Shown: in pieces, positions 30,222 through 34,676 of the stretch
How positions within the stretch are numbered: position 1 is the stretch's first letter
How the letters are laid out: each line of letters opens with the position of its first letter
IMG/VR virus record: IMGVR_UViG_3300013138_000022
Span: 1 to 34,676 of that record
Source: a virus
DNA length: 34,676 nucleotides
Reading direction: 5' to 3' (one strand)
Translations under genes and position numbers: made by a program
The notes under the pieces: generated by a model
The model's input: the letters and a program-made list of their open reading frames with translations, nothing else
Told to the model about the DNA's origin: nothing
Databases searched by the model: none

Positions 30222-30611
30222 CTATCTGCCTTCGGGATGCCGGCTCAGGCGTACCCGCGATGGAGTGCCCACGATTTCCTCACCCTCTTTGTTTTCCGTG
30301 ATCTCATAATATGGATAGATGCTTTCGCTCGCCGAATATGCGCCCGATTTCTCGACATCCATTTTGAAGGTCACGTCCTTGTTGCTGTGCTGATTGAAGC
30401 TCTTGACCGTCTCATCAATCTGCTTATCGAACTGTTCACGGGTGATTCGCTTTGCAGCATAGTCCCCAACCGTCTTATCGAGACGGTCCATGTGTTTGTC
30501 CGCGATTGCTTTTGCCTCATTTGGAGTTGGTAGCCCTTCGCCACCACAACCGCTCGTCCATTGTCCGCCATCCGATGATCCGGCTGGCACTCTTGGTTGT
30601 TCTTCGTTCAT
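30222..30611 (-). CDS. Early protein with RVPAGSSDGGQW motif
   Basis: The 129-residue product starts MNEEQPRVPAGSSDGGQWTS. The RVPAGxxxGGxW motif is known from N-termini or linkers of MuF-associated and other phage or toxin-like proteins, and here it is at the very start. A helical part (AIADKHMDRLDKTVGDYAAK) and a beta-rich C-terminus (YPYYEITENKEGEEIVGTPS) follow. Toxin relatedness cannot be claimed. Confidence 0.55.
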   Translation of the reverse strand: MNEEQPRVPAGSSDGGQWTSGCGGEGLPTPNEAKAIADKHMDRLDKTVGDYAAKRITREQFDKQIDETVKSFNQHSNKDVTFKMDVEKSGAYSASESIYPYYEITENKEGEEIVGTPSRVRLSRHPEGR

Positions 30612-30682
30612 TGTAGTGCGGCGGCGGCGGGATTATTCATGACGCGAGAATTTGCTCGATCATCGGATGCAGCGCGTCGTTT

Positions 30683-30943
30683 TCATTCACTCGCCACCTC
30701 GCGGATTGCCACACTCGGGTTGTCACCGTTGTATCCGCGCTCGGTGTCGCCGATGATTGTGCCGTCGCACCAGGTCTGCCAGTAGAGCCGCTTGGCTGGG
30801 AGATATGTGCCGCTGGTCATCATGTTGCTTGATCCGCCGACGTGACGGATACACATGCGGCGAGCGATTCGCTTGGCCTCGGCGAGCGAGCTTGCGGTGT
30901 CTTTTTGTCCGGACTGTCCATTGATTGAGTATTTATTTTTCAT
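30683..30943 (-). CDS. Small early protein, unknown
   Basis: The 86-residue product starts MKNKYSINGQSGQKDTASSL. A helix SLAEAKRIARRMCIRH is followed by strands YLPAKRLYWQTWCDGTIIGD. No clear Shine-Dalgarno precedes the ATG. Unknown function. Confidence 0.55.
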   Translation of the reverse strand: MKNKYSINGQSGQKDTASSLAEAKRIARRMCIRHVGGSSNMMTSGTYLPAKRLYWQTWCDGTIIGDTERGYNGDNPSVAIREVASE

Positions 30944-30985
30944 AGAAAAGGGGTAAAAAAAGATTGGGGTTTTGCGGCTGGGTTT

Positions 30986-31273
30986 TTACTCATCGAGTGC
31001 GACGACCTTTTCGGGCTGCGAGTAGTAGTTGCGGACGATGACTACCGACACGTTTCCGAACAACCCTGGTGAAACGAGCTTTCCTTCGGCACCAAATTCA
31101 GCAAACGATTTTCCAGCCACGAAGTCCGGCTCGTCGGTCATTTTCACACCCTCTGGTAATTGACCAGCCCCGGCGGTTTGGTTGTCGCTGTTGTTCCAGC
31201 GGTCATATCCGCAGTTCACTTTGCTGAAGAGGACCGAGGTTGCTGTTCTATTTTTCGCTATTCTATTTTTCAT
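30986..31273 (-). CDS. First gene after the early promoter, unknown
   Basis: The 95-residue product starts MKNRIAKNRTATSVLFSKVN; the leader from the promoter is about 45 bases and contains GAGAAAG before the ATG. It includes VKMTDEPDFVAGKSFAEFGA and FGNVSVVIVRNYYSQPE. As the first gene of the early transcript it may act on the host, but no motif shows how. Confidence 0.6.
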   Translation of the reverse strand: MKNRIAKNRTATSVLFSKVNCGYDRWNNSDNQTAGAGQLPEGVKMTDEPDFVAGKSFAEFGAEGKLVSPGLFGNVSVVIVRNYYSQPEKVVALDE

Positions 31274-31320
31274 TTAGTCTTTCTCTGATTGTCAGCCTCT
31301 TCGGCCTTCAATCTGCAATC

Positions 31321-31377
31321 AATATAATCTACGGCAAAAGCAAGTCAACGCTTTTTTTCAACTTTTTTCAGTTTTTT
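31321..31377 (-). promoter_or_regulatory. Early promoter with phased A-tract upstream element
   Basis: Minus-strand -35 TTGACT (31343-31348), 16-base spacer and -10 TATATT (31321-31326) form a strong sigma70-like promoter. Upstream lie A-tracts of 7, 6 and 6 at 31352-31358, 31363-31368 and 31372-31377, about one helical turn apart, a likely UP element or DNA bend. They overlap the last codons of the late gene at 31358, whose stop is only 9 bases from the -35. Confidence 0.75.
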
Positions 31378-31693
31378 GTAAGTGGTTGTTCCACAAGACT
31401 TTACCCTCTGTTGTATAGGGGAATTTCGCGTTGAGTCGGACCTGACCTTCGGCGCAACCGCAGTCGCAGCGCATTATGATCCGCCACCAGCGTTTGAAGG
31501 CTTCGCCGCCCACGGGGCCGATGACGCGCGCAGCGGTGTCGCCGAGACCGCGCTCGCCGTCCAGCCGGTGCAGCCGGAGTTTCTTCGCCCAGCCCGGCCA
31601 GTCTTCAGGCCTCATCGCAACAGTTGCCCGCCTCATGGTTCGCGAGTGGGCGATCGCCCGGGCGGCAGCGGCCATGACCGCAAGAGAAATCAC
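31358..31693 (-). CDS. Small conserved late protein
   Basis: The 111-residue product starts MISLAVMAAAARAIAHSRTM, a mildly hydrophobic N-terminus. GLGDTAARVIGPVGGEAFKR (about 50-69) and CDCGCAEGQVRLNAKFPY (about 75-92) match a small family of phage proteins (GLGD...CGC..R...LN..FPY) found near tail genes. It is 4-base coupled to the Cys-rich tail protein and is the last gene before the early promoter. Confidence 0.65.
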   Translation of the reverse strand: MISLAVMAAAARAIAHSRTMRRATVAMRPEDWPGWAKKLRLHRLDGERGLGDTAARVIGPVGGEAFKRWWRIIMRCDCGCAEGQVRLNAKFPYTTEGKVLWNNHLQKTEKS

Positions 31694-33339
31694 ACCTCAT
31701 CAAGATTCGGAGCGCGGCCGTACGGGTAGTGGTCATACAGCGTTTCCATGTCTTCATTCAACCCGGTCACAACCGCGCCGATCTGCCCGCCGACCTCGTA
31801 ACCGGAAAGCGTCGGCCAGACCGCGTAGAAAAGAGACAGCCCGTTGCTTTCTTGATCTGGTAAAACTGTTGAAGCCGGATTCGTGTCGCCCGTTTCCGGC
31901 GCGGCCACGCCGGCTCCGCTGCACTCGATGTCACCGCGGTGAGAATAGCGGTCATACTTTTTCCATGTGCCGGTCGCGTTCACCCAGAGGTCATTAGCGT
32001 AGAGGAGGACCGGTCCACCGTAGGATGAAGCCTTCTCACGCTGGAAATCTATCGTAGCAACGAGGCCGTGGTAACGAACACCATCAGGAGCGGTTCGGAT
32101 GTCTTCGTGCTCGTAAAGCGGGACTTGAGCCAGAGGGATCGGTCGGCGGCAATACACATCATCCACATTGGTTGAACAGCACTGACAGAAGCGGGTGATG
32201 TCAGTTCGCTCGATTGGACTGCAATTCGGGCAGCGGCAGACGTAGTATCCGGGCCGGTCCTTATAGTACCAGCCGCGCCACTGGGTAAGCAGGTTCGTTT
32301 CGGTCACGCTTTCGGTTTCCGATTCATCAAAAGCGTCCGGCGTTTCGCGGTTGCTGGAAAAACTCGCGACCGGCGCAATGCTCGACGGGCTTCCCCAAGT
32401 CGTGATTGCGGAAAAAATTGACATCCACGACCACTTGGTCCACCCCGCAACAGTCCATTCACTGTGCGAGTACGGGCGATACGTGTAATGCAAGTACGGA
32501 TACACATCGAGCGACTTCGGCGTGATGAGGTAAAACGCGCCCTCTTCGTCTCCGAAAATAATTTCGTGATCCGTTTCGGTCGCGGTATCCAGAACCGACC
32601 GGGCATCATCCGCGTTGAACGTGTTCAGCGATGTCATCGTGACTTCGCACGTCTCGGTTACTTCAATCGGAGTGCCCGGCGCGTCACCCATTCCACCGGA
32701 AGCCAGGTAGAGAATCGGGAAGCCAATGGGCGACTTCAATCCGAGCCAGTATCCGAGTTCTAGCGTCAAACTGGTTGAACCCCAGGTCGCCGAACAGGAT
32801 TTCAACGTGCTTTTGTACTGGCTCGTTTCATTTATCGGGTCATCAATCACCGGTGGGTCGTTCTCGTACCCCGCCCGCGTCTTTGCCAGAATTCCCCACG
32901 AAGGACAATCCCACGGCGCGCTCCATTCCTCGTCGAGCACCCAGTCATAAGGAATCCCTTCGGGCGGGTCAACGTACCAGCGGTACTTCTTTACGTTCAA
33001 CACGCGCTCGATGGTCCCGATAGCGGAGCACGACACCATTCCGGTCGTAGCGTTGATTGAAACCGTAGCCGAAACGCTCCCTTCATCCGACGTGACAACG
33101 TAACGAATCCCGTCACGCGGAGGTTCTTCACTCAACGCAATCGCAACCCAGTTCGTGTTGATTTCGGCCCACGAGATTTCAACTTCCTTTTTCAGGTAGC
33201 GCGTGGCGGACAGTTGGCCCGTGTCGTAGTGCGTCCCCGAACATTCCAGCGTTTCAAAGCGCGGGAATCCGTGGTGCTCCCAGACGAGGGAAACCTTGCG
33301 CAACCCGCCGCATCCGCAACAGTTATCCATTCCGGCCAT
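31690..33339 (-). CDS. Large Cys-rich tail protein
   Basis: The 549-residue product starts MAGMDNCCGCGGLRKVSLVW. Most of it is beta-rich (TGQLSATRYLKKEVEISWAE, LTLELGYWLGLKSPIGFPIL, GAFYLITPKSLDVYPYLHYT). Near 372-392 a metal-site-like cluster appears, CRCPNCSPIERTDITRFCQC then CSTN, with the CCGC start giving further cysteines. It follows the tail hub by one small gene and precedes the end of the late run, so it is probably a tail-tip or receptor-contact protein. Family not recognised. Confidence 0.65.
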   Translation of the reverse strand: MAGMDNCCGCGGLRKVSLVWEHHGFPRFETLECSGTHYDTGQLSATRYLKKEVEISWAEINTNWVAIALSEEPPRDGIRYVVTSDEGSVSATVSINATTGMVSCSAIGTIERVLNVKKYRWYVDPPEGIPYDWVLDEEWSAPWDCPSWGILAKTRAGYENDPPVIDDPINETSQYKSTLKSCSATWGSTSLTLELGYWLGLKSPIGFPILYLASGGMGDAPGTPIEVTETCEVTMTSLNTFNADDARSVLDTATETDHEIIFGDEEGAFYLITPKSLDVYPYLHYTYRPYSHSEWTVAGWTKWSWMSIFSAITTWGSPSSIAPVASFSSNRETPDAFDESETESVTETNLLTQWRGWYYKDRPGYYVCRCPNCSPIERTDITRFCQCCSTNVDDVYCRRPIPLAQVPLYEHEDIRTAPDGVRYHGLVATIDFQREKASSYGGPVLLYANDLWVNATGTWKKYDRYSHRGDIECSGAGVAAPETGDTNPASTVLPDQESNGLSLFYAVWPTLSGYEVGGQIGAVVTGLNEDMETLYDHYPYGRAPNLDEV

Positions 33340-33345
33340 ACCAAT

Positions 33346-33669
33346 TCACTCGACCGCCTTCGGTTCGCTCATCAGAACATATGCGGACATTTCTTCACAC
33401 GTGTCCTTGTCCTTCCACGTAAACTCGCGCAGCTTGATTTCCAACGGTGTGATTTCCGGGTCAGGCAGGTCGCCAACGTCAATGGAGATAATGTGCGAGG
33501 CCGCGTCCGGTTCGCCGGTCTCATTGTTGATGTATTCAATCTTGATGCGCTCATTCTCCGAATCAAACGTGATCCGTTTCGTGTAGTACGTCCCCCTGTC
33601 CGAAAGTGAAAGCATTTTCCGCAATCCGATCTGCGTCCCGCTGCGTGCTAAAGGTAGTATTGTCTTCAT
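33346..33669 (-). CDS. Small tail-region protein, unknown
   Basis: The 107-residue product is read from ATG 33669 (MKTILPLARSGTQIGLRKML), 4-base coupled to the tail hub; a longer upstream frame overlaps the hub gene. Strands dominate (YYTKRITFDSENERIKIEYI, HIISIDVGDLPDPEITPLEI). Unknown tail component. Confidence 0.6.
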   Translation of the reverse strand: MKTILPLARSGTQIGLRKMLSLSDRGTYYTKRITFDSENERIKIEYINNETGEPDAASHIISIDVGDLPDPEITPLEIKLREFTWKDKDTCEEMSAYVLMSEPKAVE

Positions 33670-34676
33670 CGGATTCCGAGATTCTGCACGGCTGGCGAAA
33701 ACCACGTGCGCCGCCAGCGGTTGAAGTTGAACAGGCTGGTGAACTCCTGCGCGCTCAGATAAGACGGCGGGCCGATGTCAATCGTTGTCTCGCCCATTCC
33801 GTAACTTTTCGAGACGCCCGTCACCACCGCGTTCATGGTAGTCCATTCCGTTTTACCGCCGGTGATATTCAGCGTGTTTTCGATTCCAACCGTTGCCGGG
33901 CAGCTTTCCCCGATCAATGTCACGTTGCCTTCGTATTGCAACGTCGCCAGCGACTCGTAAAGCCGTTGCGCGAGTCCTGCCGGTTCGGATTCGCCTTCAA
34001 TCATTGATAGCACGGTCTTCCATTCCTTTTCACCCGCCGGAGCATTGCACACGACGCACTTCGTTTCCCACACGGCGTCAACCCATTTTTGGGTATAGTA
34101 CCACCCGGAAGCGCCTTCAAATTCAACCGCGGTTGAAAAGTCCTGAACCACCTGCCGGATGATAACCTTCTTGGACGTGACACCCATCCAGTCCTTTATT
34201 CCGCTGCCGTCAACCAGTTCGTTTGGGTAGCTGGTCAGCGATACCGTGCCGCCTTCGGTTTCCTCGCCGGTCTCTTCGTCAACGATGATTTCATTCACGG
34301 TCGCGGTCAGAAACGTCGGAAGCTCGCCGAGGATGTCGTAAGAATCGAGAACCTCCTGAGCTTCCGCCGAACGCTTCGCCCACCATCGCAGCGTGGCGAG
34401 CGGCGCGGCGGCGTTCACGCTGACGGGTGTTGTGACCGTGTGGCCGTAGTCGCGCTCAATCGTTCCGCCCTCAAGTTCAACATTCTGAATTAGCACGCGC
34501 AGGCCGGTTTCCGGGTCGCTGTTGCTGTCGGCTCCGTTCGGACCATATTTTTGTCGCCTGAGCTTCACGTAAGGAACGCCGCTGTCTTCGTTGGTCTGCC
34601 GGAACAGGATGAGGACCGAACGCGGGACCAGATCGTCGCGTGAAATCAGCGAGACACTTTTCAAATTGCCATCCGA
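33666..34676 (-). CDS. Tail hub/baseplate protein, C-terminal part (runs off window end)
   Basis: The frame enters from the window end (residues SDGNLKSVSLISRDD...) and stops at 33666; an internal TTG is not the true start. Its C-terminal motifs, GNVTLIGESCPATVGIENTL, NITGGKTEWTTMNAVVTGVS, GMGETTIDIGPPSYLSAQEF and FNRWRRTW, resemble phage tail hub (gp27/gpD-like) ends. With the piece at 1-1063 it forms one protein of about 579 residues. The last 334 bases repeat the window start with 8 changes, two altering residues (Arg/Pro and Thr/Arg). Confidence 0.75.
   Translation of the reverse strand, partial: SDGNLKSVSLISRDDLVPRSVLILFRQTNEDSGVPYVKLRRQKYGPNGADSNSDPETGLRVLIQNVELEGGTIERDYGHTVTTPVSVNAAAPLATLRWWAKRSAEAQEVLDSYDILGELPTFLTATVNEIIVDEETGEETEGGTVSLTSYPNELVDGSGIKDWMGVTSKKVIIRQVVQDFSTAVEFEGASGWYYTQKWVDAVWETKCVVCNAPAGEKEWKTVLSMIEGESEPAGLAQRLYESLATLQYEGNVTLIGESCPATVGIENTLNITGGKTEWTTMNAVVTGVSKSYGMGETTIDIGPPSYLSAQEFTSLFNFNRWRRTWFSPAVQNLGIR
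34343..34676. repeat. Terminal overlap, right copy
   Basis: This is the partner of 1-334 at an offset of 34342 bases. Six of the eight differences are synonymous in the tail hub frame, typical of natural variants under purifying selection rather than of sequencing error. Confidence 0.9.

Noticed and set aside
31335-31357. AAAAGC...GCTTTT stem with T-run, terminator-like on the plus strand
   Set aside because: The stem is only 6 AT-rich pairs, and no plus-strand gene feeds it; the DNA is better explained as promoter and A-tract.

Overview
The window is an essentially complete tailed-phage genome, a siphovirus-like Caudoviricetes with an HK97-type head, presented as a linear contig of a circular or circularly permuted molecule. 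Bases 1-334 and 34343-34676 align end to end with 8 substitutions, and one tail gene runs off both ends in the same frame, so the circle would be about 34.34 kb. Every gene I can support lies on the minus strand, so transcription runs from high to low coordinates, starting near 31.3 kb and coming round the circle to 31.36 kb. Packing is extreme: about 27 junctions are 4-base ATGA or GTGA overlaps. No integrase, excisionase or CI-like repressor is visible, and neither are a polymerase, helicase or primase, so the phage probably leans on host replication. The host is not certain. The N/T-rich secreted fibre-like proteins and the lipoprotein point to a Gram-negative host, and their style resembles Verrucomicrobiota/Planctomycetota proteins; this is inference only.

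Layout in order of transcription. (1) 31.27-26.8 kb: a strong sigma70-like promoter (TTGACT, 16 bases, TATATT) preceded by phased A-tracts, then small unknown genes, several with Cys clusters. (2) 26.8-24.4 kb: recombination genes, namely a Rad52-type annealing protein with an ExoX-like C-terminal domain, a PD-(D/E)XK exonuclease and a second nuclease-like protein. (3) 24.3-19.2 kb: a tRNA-like element, a Dam-type adenine methylase, a winged-helix protein, microproteins, a DUF1376-like replication protein carrying an iteron-like array (candidate origin), and a Gp37/Gp68 (DUF5131) protein. (4) 19.3-12 kb: packaging and head genes, comprising a methyltransferase-like/small-terminase fusion, the large terminase, a second DNA methyltransferase, a portal-MuF fusion, the prohead protease and the major capsid protein. 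(5) 12-7 kb: two paralogous secreted beta-rich proteins bounded by strong hairpins, then head-tail connectors, a tail terminator with a chitobiase-like C-terminal domain and a probable tail tube. (6) 7.6-2.3 kb: two long signal-peptide-bearing fibre-like proteins, membrane proteins, holin-like proteins, a lipoprotein and a permuted NlpC/P60 peptidase. (7) 2.3-0 kb and 34.7-31.4 kb: a short tape measure, the tail hub gene split by the contig ends, a Cys-rich tail protein and a small conserved protein that ends 10 bases before the early promoter.

The most unusual feature is that at least four, perhaps six, proteins of the structural block carry Sec-type signal peptides or a lipobox. These include the genes right behind the capsid gene, where a decoration protein is normally found, and the fibre-like genes. 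Cytoplasmically assembled virion parts would not need export, so these may be surface or periplasmic proteins made with the virion, or the virion may acquire parts in an unusual way. Other points of note are the methyltransferase-terminase fusion, the iteron-like array inside the replication gene, and the lysis-like genes placed between tail tube and tape measure.
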